In this document: positions 9,201 to 18,900 of the stretch, in pieces
Numbering within the stretch: position 1 is the first letter of the stretch
Layout: each line of letters opens with the position of its first letter
Origin: a virus
Reading direction: 5' to 3' (one strand)
Virus record (IMG/VR): IMGVR_UViG_3300047481_000152
Coordinates: 1 to 60,080 of that record
DNA: 60,080 nucleotides
Translations under genes and position numbers: made by a program
Notes under the pieces: model-generated
The model's input: only the letters and a program-made list of their open reading frames with translations
Told to the model about the DNA's origin: nothing
Databases searched by the model: none

Positions 9201-11369
9201 ACTGCCCGCATTGAAGTTTCTGAAGGAAAAATTTATAATGCAGAAATTTCTCTTTCTGGATTTGGTTATACTGAACCACCATCAGTTGTTGTGAAAGGAG
9301 TTGGAAATGGTGCTAGTGGATGTGAGATAGAAACATTTATTGAAATTGATACTCCAGCTGTACAAATGGGTATTGCGGTAGATGTATCTGGTACAACCAA
9401 ATCCACAGTTCCAACTAAATTTGCATTTGATTATCCAGTATATCTACAAAATAATACTGAATATGCTTTAGTTTTAGAAACAGATTCTGTAGAATATGAA
9501 GTATGGGCATCTAGACTTGGGGAAATTGATATTTCAACAAGTACTGTCATTACAACCCAACCTTCATTGGGATCTGTATATAGATCACAGAATGTTGATA
9601 ATTGGACAGAAGATATTTTTGAAGATCTCAAATTTAATTTCTATCGTGCAGAATTTGATATCTCTCGCCCAGCAGAATTTTTAGCAACAAATAGAAAGCT
9701 TGGTTATGAATTATTGAATTCAAATCCCTTTGAAACTAATGCTAGTTCAAATACTAATGCTACTTCTAAACTATTTAAAAATAATAATAGCATTATCAAA
9801 GTAAAACATAGAGATAATGGATTTGAAGATTCTGGCAAATCATATGTTTTCTATAGAAGTGCCGAGGAAACCGCTGGTATTACAGCAAATATTTTAAATA
9901 ACACACTATTTAAAGTTACAAATTCTGGTATTGATATTTACAATATTACTTCTTCTTCAAAAGCTGCTGGAAATAATCTTGGTGGAGGAGATACAGTTTA
10001 TGCAAGTTTCAATAGAAAATTTGAAATTTTGTATCCACAAATTCATTACTTAACTATGACAGGTACAAAACTTGAAACTTTTGTTAAAACAACAAATATT
10101 ATCCCTACAGATTCTAAAACAACAAATTATACTTCATATTCACAAACCGATTACGAAAAGACATTTTTAAATGAACCTCACTATTTCACAAATCAAAAAG
10201 TAATTGCTTCAGAAATTAATGAAACACTGAACAGTGTTACTAGATCTCTTACATACAAAATGATTTTATCATCAGAAAAATCATATTTATCTCCAGTAAT
10301 TGATTTGTCGAGTGCTTCAGTAAAAACAGTTTCAAATAGAGTTGAATTTGCCTCTGGTCAAGAAAATAGATTTGGAAGAAGAGATCAAATTATTGAATTC
10401 TATCCAGTTTATCAATTCCAACTTGCTGGTAATGGATCTACTGCAATACAAGATAATCAAACAATTACTGGAAAAACAACAAAAGCAACTGGAACGATAT
10501 GTAAAGTGAGTGGAAATAATGTGTGGGTTCGTGTGAAGACTAGTCAATTCTTCCAAAAAGGAGAAGGAGTTACGTTAGGTAATCAACTTACATTAACAAG
10601 TGTTACTATCAATTCAAATCCAGCACAAGTCTTTGTTTCCATTGCAGATGCTGCGACGATTATAGCTCGCAATCCATCCGCTCTCTTACAAACCTATGAT
10701 AATATTATTACTGGTAAAACAGTGTTGTGGAATAATAAAACACAGGAATTGATTGTTTCTGTAGATATACAACCAATCAATAATGATTTTACTTCAAGAA
10801 TAATTGACAATGCCGCATTTAATAGAAATGCTGTTGTTACTGCACAAATAGCAGATATTTTTAGAGTTGGAGATTTTGTAAAATACCCAAATCAACCAGA
10901 CGATGAAAAAGCATTTTGGGAAGTTGGTAGAGTAACTTATAGAAACGGTATTGATTATGTATCAGAAAATACATCCAAAAATAGTTCTGCCGTTGCTAAG
11001 TATGTAACAAAAGAAGTTTCAATTAATAATCCAGCAACTTCGATTGATGTTCGTTTAACAGCAAATGTTAAAGATGTAGAAAATATTCAAGTTCTGTATA
11101 GATATAAAAAGTCTTCAAGTCAAGAAAACTTTGAAGACATTGATTGGGTATATTTCAATGAAACTGGATTGCCTGATACACTAGAAATTGCAAACAGTGA
11201 AAATACTATTTCGGGAACTGTGGAGAAGCAATCTTCATATCAAGAGTTTAAATACAGTGTAACAAATCTTCCAGAATTTTCTTCTTTTGCTGTAAAAATT
11301 GTTATGAAGTCTGTTGATCCTGCTTACGTGCCTAAGATCCAAGACATTCGTGCTGTTGCTTCATTCTGA
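3273..11369 (+). CDS. Giant DUF4815-type virion protein, probable baseplate wedge
   Basis: This 2,698-residue protein begins with the DUF4815-type signature NPYYEDFDATKNFYKILFRP followed by GYSIQGRELTQLQSILQ, seen in large virion proteins of marine T4-like phages. A coiled coil with IGKLEKRIERLEYYTTLS lies near residues 1366-1390. GGxGY-type beta modules occur at bases about 5500-5725 and 9115-9330. No enzyme motif is visible. It follows gp8, where T4 has genes 9 and 10, and so probably forms the peripheral baseplate or a fibre attachment. The exact T4 counterpart is uncertain. Its ribosome site lies in a hairpin with an embedded late promoter. Confidence 0.8.
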   Translation: MPQKTNLNVNPYYEDFDATKNFYKILFRPGYSIQGRELTQLQSILQNQIESFGRYAFKQGQMVIPGEIGLNTKLDYVKLSSVTEVAVSEGDDIVYKKYDITQLIGQQVIGLTSGVVGTIVSVKLATEETADTLYVNYITSGNSNEEPTFRQGETLEVVDGVNTPLLVVGTDGSVLPTSISITNPDTGEVTSLESPAMGYASAVKVSEGIYFVNGYFVRNQEDLLIIEEYYDKPSAKVGFVISENIVTPEEDASLYDNAIGSSNYTAPGAHRLSISLSLKEFALDAITDKNFIQLLTVSRGVIQKKVSPADYTLLEETLARRTFDESGDYVVDNFSIDIREYAQKETNNGIYSEDEFGLYNGLTSSEAARKMVASVGPGKAYIKGYEIVNKEIKYLDINKSRESLSSDNVKLKTKGLPSFTITNVFGSVPLNKEGADLTAYPDVFLYSTFNDGSIGLNNTELPTDHRQTLNRRGLIFNSNDAIKTVTIQVSSVTTLIGSITDGTFQNLIGTLYFIKSRSDVGSPTSVGSVKSLSYAVVNKPLINPSVSVKFLELTVTGPKNELEFLLLEYDNGDSEYKRRFYLTESDAQNQTNEFGFIVDYRQTLTPVIGKVKPSNFYLQQRGSGFNSDSDIILSKGRLSGGSSAYNSFFGFSYFDPQFFTKITLEASPVGADAFSIGRYVFGLESNAYGVVEGAANGVYSTNNLLFIKTLSGRFLSGETIRDEVGNTVKIAKENTISHFVVQNRGLGYATGSTILINGLEYDSSKIQLYLTGDGKVYKAIVNNRSAVNVEYSQPPAVSVKVPTGAPTPNSGAAIVPVLFRDTVITYTPQNVKSIGCNYGSGNANTFSADVLVDSKEYSEVRSVTDFTFFGSQGSDFIESTSFSADASSLLVQGDIVQFSDANNNLIRAIVQYATKPSGVEKTRIYLDSVLSGNVTNTSIVRLRPVLKNPNGGTLLYPTGSKQISQISNGGDDTNIKYYFRRDFVTTASSSGGTITFAAQLPYGTQRFAAFTENNFIITVLDKGDASDISNGDIIYVNEDSVEISSATDTSSGLTSGSISLQLPSTYFGSIPTNGTFPKLKLTATLEVSNAKPRLKTAIKNKRIIVNSSGDRVLPFRGTDYDNEAVNILSYSDAFKLRYVYEGTSTQPPEADSAGNLISGTDVTSKFTFDNGQRDTIYDVSRIVLKPGFEPTTGQLLIAFDYFEHSQGDFCTIDSYLHEAGVEEDEIPTFNSSVHGNLELKNVLDFRPKVDVDAIIAGFQDTSSLAITTGQFSGPGSVIAATPAADQGIEYTFSFSQVQYLDRIDGIFLNKKGEFFVKEGNSSLNPSKPDTIDDAVPLFYVYIPAYTKTSKDVRITPVDNRRYTMRDIGKLEKRIERLEYYTTLSILEQQALNMQVKDEVGLDRFKSGFFVDNFESHKVGNLTSLDYRCAIDTQQSVLRPQSKEDCVLLKEVNTREDQRSVSGYKKSGDIITLPYTDLKLFGNEFASKTINPNPFVVIQYVGDVDVSPNIDHWYDQNIDPVVVDTNTSLFNIFLAKDDSKESFSGLYNSFIVNWVGTSPAFTTINSLGEINTQQATSTVTSASISSSSNISPRNNDIGKGVQTKSVNGNLVSTALSFFARSVPVKFVVRRMKPNTTINVFLEGRNINRWVNPDLRFTGVAGNSLSSFNGTVTTDENGNASGLILVPAGVPPRENATWTGDVATVDYDTSGAAIRLTTGVLTFRFTSSPVDASKDSVDTYAEVKYYATGILPENPSSIVSTKPSYFKSNEGVQIIDNNTDNPLRPNPLAQTFKIENYDGGLFATGVDLFFSKKSSNIPFKVYITDVVSGKPAKNIVPGSEKTLNPNTYLKCYSNGNISVTIGEYVTGTSSSASGPILKIYDKNGVELVASTAGKYSLTNEQVYTVVLGNHNGKSFKQNEDLLIPSVTLANATDGTQLKLTIAKDSGKVSDIKIKNTGQNYDSAILTIESPQLPGGSSATARIEVSEGKIYNAEISLSGFGYTEPPSVVVKGVGNGASGCEIETFIEIDTPAVQMGIAVDVSGTTKSTVPTKFAFDYPVYLQNNTEYALVLETDSVEYEVWASRLGEIDISTSTVITTQPSLGSVYRSQNVDNWTEDIFEDLKFNFYRAEFDISRPAEFLATNRKLGYELLNSNPFETNASSNTNATSKLFKNNNSIIKVKHRDNGFEDSGKSYVFYRSAEETAGITANILNNTLFKVTNSGIDIYNITSSSKAAGNNLGGGDTVYASFNRKFEILYPQIHYLTMTGTKLETFVKTTNIIPTDSKTTNYTSYSQTDYEKTFLNEPHYFTNQKVIASEINETLNSVTRSLTYKMILSSEKSYLSPVIDLSSASVKTVSNRVEFASGQENRFGRRDQIIEFYPVYQFQLAGNGSTAIQDNQTITGKTTKATGTICKVSGNNVWVRVKTSQFFQKGEGVTLGNQLTLTSVTINSNPAQVFVSIADAATIIARNPSALLQTYDNIITGKTVLWNNKTQELIVSVDIQPINNDFTSRIIDNAAFNRNAVVTAQIADIFRVGDFVKYPNQPDDEKAFWEVGRVTYRNGIDYVSENTSKNSSAVAKYVTKEVSINNPATSIDVRLTANVKDVENIQVLYRYKKSSSQENFEDIDWVYFNETGLPDTLEIANSENTISGTVEKQSSYQEFKYSVTNLPEFSSFAVKIVMKSVDPAYVPKIQDIRAVASF

Positions 11370-11385
11370 TTTTTAATTTCCGCGT

Positions 11386-11592
11386 ATGGATTATATAAAA
11401 GTTGCTGGTCATGATGGTCTAGTGAGAGATGAAAATACAGGTGCCATCTTGAATTTGGATGATTCTGCTATAGAAGCAAGAAGAAAATCAAAACACTTAA
11501 GTTCCGCATTGGAAGACATAAATATGTTGAAGAATGAAATCTCTGAGATCAAATCACTATTACGAGAGTTATTAAGAAATGGCAATTCTTAG
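11386..11592 (+). CDS. Small coiled-coil protein, unrecognised
   Basis: A 68-residue protein starting at ATG 11386, 17 bases after the giant gene and overlapping the next gene by 14 bases. The N-terminal half ([14 protein letters not shown]) is compact and polar. The C-terminal half ([20 protein letters not shown]) has a clear leucine heptad pattern, suggesting a parallel coiled coil. Its coupling to two virion genes suggests a small structural part or assembly helper of the baseplate or fibre. I do not recognise a named family. Confidence 0.7.
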   Translation: MDYIKVAGHDGLVRDENTGAILNLDDSAIEARRKSKHLSSALEDINMLKNEISEIKSLLRELLRNGNS

Positions 11593-14500
11593 ATCCGTTG
11601 CTAAAACAGATACCTTTGAATCTCAGAGGCAAAAAATTAATTTAATAGCGGCAGACTTATACGACGTACAAACTTCTGTTGGAGAAGGCGCGTTTAGTAT
11701 GAGTGATGGAACTCTCCAATCTCCAGCACTATATTTTACAAATGCTAACGATGTTGGTTTATATAGAAGATCATCAAAAGAACTATCAATAGTTTCTGAC
11801 GGAAATGCTGTAGCTTCTTTTACTTCTACATATCTAACTTCATTGCAACCATTTAGAACTTTATTATCATCAGTACAAACTGGAAGTGGTGGCACTACTG
11901 TATCAGCAGTTGGTTCTGGATATAATCTAGGAACAAATATAAAAATTCCATTAACTGGTGGCAGTGGTTCTGGTGCAGTAGCAACGATTACCACTAGCAA
12001 TAGTGGAAATATTACGAATGCTGGAAGTTCATACGCTGGTGGTGTATATACTAACGTTCCATTAACTGGCGGCACTGGAACAGGTGCGTTGGCATCTATT
12101 ACAGTACTGGCATGGGCAGGTAGTGTAAGTGCTCCTGGAACTGGTGGAACCGCTGGTACTTATAATAATGTTACTTTAACAAACGTCAGTGGTTCTGGTT
12201 CTGGTGCTACTGCCAACATATTAGTTGGTGGTGCTGGAGGAGTAGCTACAGTAACTGTTGTTAACAAAGGATCTGGATATAAACAAGGAGACGTTTTAAC
12301 AGCGTCTTCTGGAAGTATTGGCGGAACAACAGGATTTCAATTTACTTTATCTGGTGGCGGAGAAGTTTCTAATGTTTTAATAACAACTGGTGGAACTGGT
12401 TATGCTGTTGGAAATGTACTATCCGCTTCAAATGCTAATTTGGGAAATGGCAGTCCAGCTGGATCTGGTTTTCAATATACACTAACTTCTATTGGTGCTG
12501 TCACTGCAGTTAGTGTCACAAATGGTGGTGACAATTATGTTATTGGAGATATATTGAGTTTTGATAGTAATTTAATTGCTCCAGTAACAACATATCATGT
12601 GAAGATGGAGTTGTGCCAATTAGTAGAATTTTCATCTCCAAATCCAACTACAGGTTTTAATGTTGGTGACACTTTAACATACAATGGACAAACTTTTAAT
12701 ATTGTAAAAAGATTTACATCTGGATCAAATATTACTGCTGTTACTGTTCAAGTAACAGCATTTGATCAATTGAGTTTTTCTAATGGTCTTACTGCAACTT
12801 CTTCTGGAGGTGGAGGATCTCCTACAGTATCCGCCATTACAACAGCATTAAATTACTTTTTTTCATCAACTGGACCCGCTGGAACTTATACAAATATTCC
12901 AGATTTCACGTTTCAAAAAAATGTTCGTTATGTTTTTGAGCAATCAGATCCATCAAATATTGGACACCCATTAAGATTTAGTACAACAAGAGATGGATTT
13001 CATACAGTACTTAATTTATTTCCAACTACGTATGGAGTAAAATACGAAGGAGATGAGGTAGATTATAATTATACATCAACATCTTTATCTATAGTTCCAA
13101 ATGATAGCACCCCAACAACTCTTTATTACTACTGCGATGCAGGAACTCCTGGTGGAGCATCTCACTTAGATGAAGGTGGTTTTAATAATCGTGAAGGAGT
13201 AATTACAGTAAGTGGAACTGGAGCAATTTCTGGTAGCGGAGCACAGATTACTGTTTCCGATATTGATGTTAGTTCAAATATAATTTTAGAAAAAGACGGC
13301 ACTGCTACTCTTGGCAATACTACGGCATCAAATATTACAGCATCTGGCAATTTAAATATTAGTGGTATATCAACATTAAATAATGATCTGATTATTGGTT
13401 CAAACACTTTCACCGTAGATGCTCAAACGGGAGATACTGTTGTAGATGGAGATCTTACCATAAATGGAGAATTTTCAATAACAACAAGTGCCAATTTGGC
13501 AAATACATTATACATAGATGCCATCAATAATAGAGTTGGTATTAATAAAGATCCGTCAATTACGCCACTAACAGAAGCATTTGAAATTACAGGAGGTATT
13601 GTAAATAGTGGAGATACTTATCTTTCATCAGATTTAAATAAAATAGTACGAATTGGAGATACGACTAATCTTTCTGGAACATCAAGATTACAAGTTGACG
13701 GATCAGTTCTCTCTACTGGTGGTTATCAAGCAACTTCATCCGATGATATTAAAACTCCAGTATACGCAATAAGAGGCAATACAAGATATGGACTTGCATT
13801 TAATACTGGATCGTTAGCACTATCTGTTGCAGTAGGAAGTGGAGAAGCATTAAAATTTACAAATCTACTGACGACATCATATAGAAGTTTAAACTTTGAT
13901 TATAAAACTATCACATCAACATCAATAACTGGTGGATCTGGATATACAGATGGTTCATACTCTGGAATACAACCATCAGGAGGATCTGGAACTGGTTTGA
14001 CGTTAAACGCAACTGTTTCTGGAAACGCATTAACTTCAGTTACTGTAACCGATAATGGTATTGGTTATGAAGTTGGCGATGTATTGGTAATTCCTCTCCC
14101 TGGAACTTTAGGAGCAACTGGAGCAACACTAACAATAAACAACATAACAACGGCAACAACAATTTCTACTGATGTTGCAACTGGTGTTATCACAGCAAGT
14201 GCTCTCAACACAACAGGATCTGGAATTACTGTTGATAATAAACTCAATATTGATGGTACTACTATTACATCAACTCAAGATGAAGATATCACAATTGCTC
14301 CAGGAGCATCTTCTAGACTTCTTTCAGTTACTGGAACTGGTGGTGTAAAACTTCCAGTTGGAAATTCCACAAACAGACCATCTGCTACAACAGCTGGCAT
14401 CATTAGATATAATACACAAACCTCACAGTATGAAGGATCAAATGGTGTTAATTTTATTTCCCTAGGTGGTGTCAGAGATGTTGATGGAAATACTTATATT

Positions 14501-15433
14501 ATTGCTGAAGAAACTGTAGGTGCGAATGATAATATTTTATATTTCTTCAACGATGGATCTAATTCAGCAAGATTGTCTAGAACAGAACTTGTTTTAACAA
14601 CTGCAAATAAAATTACTTCGAGAGACACTGATGGAAAACAGTTGTGGAAACCAACGACTGCTTACACTCTGAATACATTTGTTTATTACTTAGATAACAT
14701 TTATCAAGTAACCACGGCAGGAACTACTGGAACTGTAGCACCTACTCACACTACTGGAGCTGTTGCAAACGGAAGTGCAACTTTAACTTGGGTAAGCGAT
14801 AGTTACGCAAATCTAGAAATACGTGGAGATGAAATTAAGTTAGGAGTAAGAGTTAATATTGACGATAAATTGAGTGTATATGGTTATGCTACAAATAACT
14901 TAATTTTTGAAAGTGGATTGAACAACACCAAGTTCGCATTTGGAAATATCTTGGGAGTTCCAGATACTCTCTTAACTTTAAATGGAACAACTGGTTCTTT
15001 AGTAATTAATAGAAATTTTGATGTTTCTTCAACTGAAGATAATATTAGCATCTTAGATAAGACCCTAAAATTCTTTGAACTGACTGATATTCGCAATGAA
15101 ATGACATCAACAACTCTAGTCAAAGGAACCAGTAATGTCGCAAACGTGACTGTATACAGTCCAACAGTTCATGCATCTGCAAAGATTTTAGTATCTGCCG
15201 ATAATCTAACAACTGGTGATAAACAGATTGTTGAATATAACGTCATACATAAAGGAACAGATATTGTTGCTGTTCAATATGGAAATATAAATACGGCTAA
15301 CAGCGATCTGTTTGTTGGATCATTTGATTTTGATGTGTCTAATAATGTCAGATTTACTGCAACTCTTGCAACTAGTGTTGCATCTGGTGATAATGTGAAA
15401 ATAGTTGTTAATAAAACACAAATCAAGAAGTAA
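11579..15433 (+). CDS. Large fibre-like virion structural protein
   Basis: A 1,284-residue protein starting [20 protein letters not shown], a conserved opening of cyanophage virion proteins. Bases 11880-12560 encode tandem glycine-rich GGxGYxxGDVL modules, and another set lies at 13920-14150. Near 12900-13150 is a beta module with [20 protein letters not shown] and TLYYYC. Near 14650-14810 is a W..Y..YY.DNIYQV..AGTTGT.APTHTTG module. Regions with [18 protein letters not shown] resemble phage fibre shafts. Together these indicate an extended trimeric fibre or baseplate appendage. The T4 counterpart is not clear. Confidence 0.75.
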   Translation: MAILRSVAKTDTFESQRQKINLIAADLYDVQTSVGEGAFSMSDGTLQSPALYFTNANDVGLYRRSSKELSIVSDGNAVASFTSTYLTSLQPFRTLLSSVQTGSGGTTVSAVGSGYNLGTNIKIPLTGGSGSGAVATITTSNSGNITNAGSSYAGGVYTNVPLTGGTGTGALASITVLAWAGSVSAPGTGGTAGTYNNVTLTNVSGSGSGATANILVGGAGGVATVTVVNKGSGYKQGDVLTASSGSIGGTTGFQFTLSGGGEVSNVLITTGGTGYAVGNVLSASNANLGNGSPAGSGFQYTLTSIGAVTAVSVTNGGDNYVIGDILSFDSNLIAPVTTYHVKMELCQLVEFSSPNPTTGFNVGDTLTYNGQTFNIVKRFTSGSNITAVTVQVTAFDQLSFSNGLTATSSGGGGSPTVSAITTALNYFFSSTGPAGTYTNIPDFTFQKNVRYVFEQSDPSNIGHPLRFSTTRDGFHTVLNLFPTTYGVKYEGDEVDYNYTSTSLSIVPNDSTPTTLYYYCDAGTPGGASHLDEGGFNNREGVITVSGTGAISGSGAQITVSDIDVSSNIILEKDGTATLGNTTASNITASGNLNISGISTLNNDLIIGSNTFTVDAQTGDTVVDGDLTINGEFSITTSANLANTLYIDAINNRVGINKDPSITPLTEAFEITGGIVNSGDTYLSSDLNKIVRIGDTTNLSGTSRLQVDGSVLSTGGYQATSSDDIKTPVYAIRGNTRYGLAFNTGSLALSVAVGSGEALKFTNLLTTSYRSLNFDYKTITSTSITGGSGYTDGSYSGIQPSGGSGTGLTLNATVSGNALTSVTVTDNGIGYEVGDVLVIPLPGTLGATGATLTINNITTATTISTDVATGVITASALNTTGSGITVDNKLNIDGTTITSTQDEDITIAPGASSRLLSVTGTGGVKLPVGNSTNRPSATTAGIIRYNTQTSQYEGSNGVNFISLGGVRDVDGNTYIIAEETVGANDNILYFFNDGSNSARLSRTELVLTTANKITSRDTDGKQLWKPTTAYTLNTFVYYLDNIYQVTTAGTTGTVAPTHTTGAVANGSATLTWVSDSYANLEIRGDEIKLGVRVNIDDKLSVYGYATNNLIFESGLNNTKFAFGNILGVPDTLLTLNGTTGSLVINRNFDVSSTEDNISILDKTLKFFELTDIRNEMTSTTLVKGTSNVANVTVYSPTVHASAKILVSADNLTTGDKQIVEYNVIHKGTDIVAVQYGNINTANSDLFVGSFDFDVSNNVRFTATLATSVASGDNVKIVVNKTQIKK
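11880..12560 (+). repeat. Tandem GGxGY glycine-rich protein modules (intragenic)
   Basis: At least five imperfect copies of a module of roughly 45 residues run through this stretch (cores [60 protein letters not shown]). The same module recurs in other virion genes of this window, so it is a shared building block rather than a local duplication. Confidence 0.7.
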
Positions 15434-15439
15434 TCAACC

Positions 15440-15946
15440 ATGCCTACTACTATAAAAACTTTCAATTCCAGTGGTGGTTTTGGAATTAATCAAACTCCAT
15501 TAATTACAGATACTCTAGACGTTAAAAACGTCAATACTCTGGAGTTGCAAAATTCAAACTTTATTGATGCTTCTAGTAAGAGATATATTTTAAGAGGAGT
15601 TAGTACAACTATTCTTAGTCAAGACAATGGATCAACTCCAATACCAATTTCAAGCAGCACAATTAATTTTATAACTGCTCACATCATTGGAGTTAATCCA
15701 ACAGGATCTGGTCATTATTCATTTAAAAATGAAACTGTGATTTCTTGTGGTTCGGCAGGTGCCATTTCAATTTTATCTTCTCTGGATACAATTATAAAAG
15801 ACAGCATTCCAACTGGAGAAACTTGGACTGCTACTCCATATTCTGCGATTGCAAATCAATTCAGTTATTCCAGTACAAGAACTGGAACAGCTGTTGCTAT
15901 TAAATGGTTTGCAAACGTAGAAGTGGTAAAAGTTTTATGGACCTGA
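15440..15946 (+). CDS. Small virion structural protein, fibre-associated
   Basis: A 168-residue protein starting six bases after the previous stop (MPTTIKTFNSSGGFGINQ). It is rich in Ser/Thr/Asn with beta-type hydrophobic alternation, and ends with SSTRTGTAVAIKWFANVEVV. No catalytic motif, signal peptide or membrane segment is visible. Its place between two large fibre-like genes, with no promoter of its own, suggests a structural adaptor. The family is not firmly recognised. Confidence 0.65.
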   Translation: MPTTIKTFNSSGGFGINQTPLITDTLDVKNVNTLELQNSNFIDASSKRYILRGVSTTILSQDNGSTPIPISSSTINFITAHIIGVNPTGSGHYSFKNETVISCGSAGAISILSSLDTIIKDSIPTGETWTATPYSAIANQFSYSSTRTGTAVAIKWFANVEVVKVLWT

Positions 15947-15948
15947 TG

Positions 15949-15955
15949 CTAAATA
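15949..15955 (+). promoter_or_regulatory. Late promoter CTAAATA
   Basis: CTAAATA directly follows the preceding stop codon, 43 bases before the ATG of the 2,947-residue fibre gene, in an otherwise non-coding gap of 51 bases. Confidence 0.6.
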
Positions 15956-15997
15956 ATACAAGAATAGATACCAGAACTCTCGGAGCACCAAGGGCAA

Positions 15998-18900
15998 ATG
16001 AGTTTAGAATTTAATGCTGACAAACAGTATCTTAAGGGAACCAAACCTTACGTTCTAGGAACAAGCGAATTTACGATACGTGCTGGAACAGGAGCAAGTG
16101 AAAAAGAGGTTATGCGTTGGCAGCTAGATGCAACGCAGCAACTTACCCGTGTAGGTATTAACAGAAATGGTCAGCAAGTTGAAAAAATTACATTAACAAA
16201 TACTGGTGGTGGTTATTCTTCTACTCCAACAGTTACGATCAGTGCTCCAAATTTAGCAACTGGAAGGCAAGCGACAGCAAGTGCCTTGATTAACTTAGGA
16301 ACAGTTGCTGCAATTATTGTAGATGATCCTGGCAATGGATATACATCTACCCCAACTGTTACTATTTCTGGCGGTGCTGGTAATGGAGCGACTGCTACAG
16401 CAACTCTTAATAGTATTGAATATGAATTAGATGTTAATGGTGCTATAAGAACTTCCACGTCCATTATTTCTGATACAGCAAGAGTTATTAACCTAGATTT
16501 CGTTAATCTAACAACTGCTGATGGAACATTTCGTGCTCCATATTTAAAACTATATGCTAATAATACTGGAACATCCTGGTTAGCATCTACGGTTGTTAGC
16601 AAAAATACTTTTAGATATTTTGGAGATAATATCTATCGTGTAAATCAAGATGGAACAACTGGAACAAATGCTCCAATTCATACAAGTGGTGAAGTCGCAA
16701 ATGGAACTACAATACTGGAACATGTAGGATATAGAGTAAATAGTCCTTCTTTGCCTCATTATGGAATAACGGGTGATGGAATATTCCCAAGATCTATTAC
16801 TCCTCTTCAAGGTGATAGATCAAATAAAATTGCTACAACTGAATATGTTTTAAGTCTTGCTACAAATGACGTTGGTGGTCGTATCTATGTTTCTGAACAA
16901 ATTGGAGATGACGCAAACGATGGTCGTTCGGCAGTAAATCCAGTTAGAACAATTAAAAGAGCCTGTCAAATTGCTACTGGAACTGTTGGAGTAAGAGAAA
17001 CTGTTATTATTTCTGGTGGCGATTATGTAGAAGATAATCCAATTTCAATTCCACCTGATTGTTCTATTGTAGGAGATTCACTTCGCATTGTTAATGTCAG
17101 ACCCCTGAACGGTGGTAAGCACATGTTCAAGTTTGCCGACAAAAATTATATTACTGGTATTACATTTAGAGATCGCCTAGATTCAGCTGGAAATCCCATA
17201 CAGACATGGGACTATGCTTGTGCATTTGACGATAAGCAAAGAATTTACTATGATTCAAATAGTGGCGGTGACTATGGTAGGGATTTTCCTATTGGTTATC
17301 AAATATTTGGAAGACAAGAATACAGAATTACATTTTCAGAAAATACTGGTAATGCTCAAATAGCAGTTGGAGAAACTATTTGGGGAGAAACAAATAACGC
17401 AAATGCCACTGTAACTAATGTATTCTATAATGCAACAACTGGAGCATCTGCATATGATACAGGATATATCGATGTTGTTTTAAATCAAAATAGTAACCAG
17501 TTAAGCACTGGAGATAGATTTAGATATGGTGGTCCTGCTCCAAGTCTAGGAACTTTTACACAACCTTGGTTAGCTAATACATCGTTTCCTGCTAATGTTT
17601 ATCTATGGACTACTGGAACTAGTGGAAATCCTGGTCGCGTATATTTAACGACTGCGGCAGTTACGACTGGAGCTGCTACTCCATCACATACATCTGGTAC
17701 AGTTTCAAATCTTTTATATATCAGAGATCGTCTCCAATTTACTTCTTCAACAATTACTTCTATTAGACCAGAAGGAGAAATTGTATCAAAGGGAGAAGAT
17801 TTAATATCTCAACTTCCAATTACAAGAATTGATGCTTCGGTTGCAACATATAACACATATGGTGGTGTAGTAATTTACACCAATCCACTTGTAGGTGCAT
17901 CTAACGTTCATAACTTCAAAGAAAATGAAGAGATTGAAATTTTTGGTTTGCCAACATCGTCACCAGATCTTTCTTGGTTGAATGGAAAACAACGAGTTTA
18001 TAAAATTATTGAAGATGCTGATGCTAGATCAAGAAGAATTGTTATTGCAAAGGAAGGAAATAGAGTAGGATTTACACAGAGCAACTATGCACCACTATCT
18101 GCTTATGTAAGATCATATTCATATTACTTTACTCTTTCCCTTCTCAATTCACCATATAAGTTTCCAATAACAGATTATGTAAGTAGAAGATATCAAGATG
18201 CTTGTAATTTAATTCGCAATAATCTTGAATTTATTAAAGATGAAACTTATCAAATTATCGAAGATGAATTTAGTCCCAATTTTACTATAAGTTCTATTGT
18301 ACCAACAACTGGAACTGGTTTGGATCTAGGAAAAGTAATTGTAAGAATAACAACATCTGTTCCTCATGGGTTCTATGTTTCTGATAATGTCACCATTAAA
18401 AAGACAACATTTGCATCTGGTCTTTTAAATGGAAATTATATTGTTACAAATAGAGTAAGCTCTACAGTATTAGAAGTTCAATATACTGGCACAGTTGCAA
18501 CATTAGGATTAACTTCTGGAACTACTTATAATAATGCAGCAATTGGAACATCTTCTTTTATACAAAGAGGATTTGTAATTCCAAGCGAGACAAAGTGCCG
18601 TAGAGACATCGGGCATTTTGTCAATGCCATCATCATGGATCTTGAGTATGGCGGAAACTACCATGTGGTAGAAGCTGCAAAGAGATACAGAAACAATGGT
18701 GTTCTTGGATATGTTGGTAACGAACTTGCATACACTGTAAGATCTCTTGAGGTTGCTAGGAGATTGTGCATTTATGCAATGCGTAACTGGAGATTGGAAG
18801 ATGGTAAATATTCTCAACCAACTTATACTCCAAAATTCTCATCATTAAGTCGTTACTTTGATTTAACTGTAACAGAAGATACTTCTGGTGCAACCACAAA

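Noticed and set aside
11623-12075. Reverse frame of 150 codons in the fibre gene
   Set aside because: Pro/Val-rich translation produced by glycine/threonine-rich forward repeats; not a gene.
16213-16602. Reverse frame of 129 codons in the giant fibre gene
   Set aside because: Antisense of GGxGY modules; similar Val/Pro-rich artefacts appear at every module.
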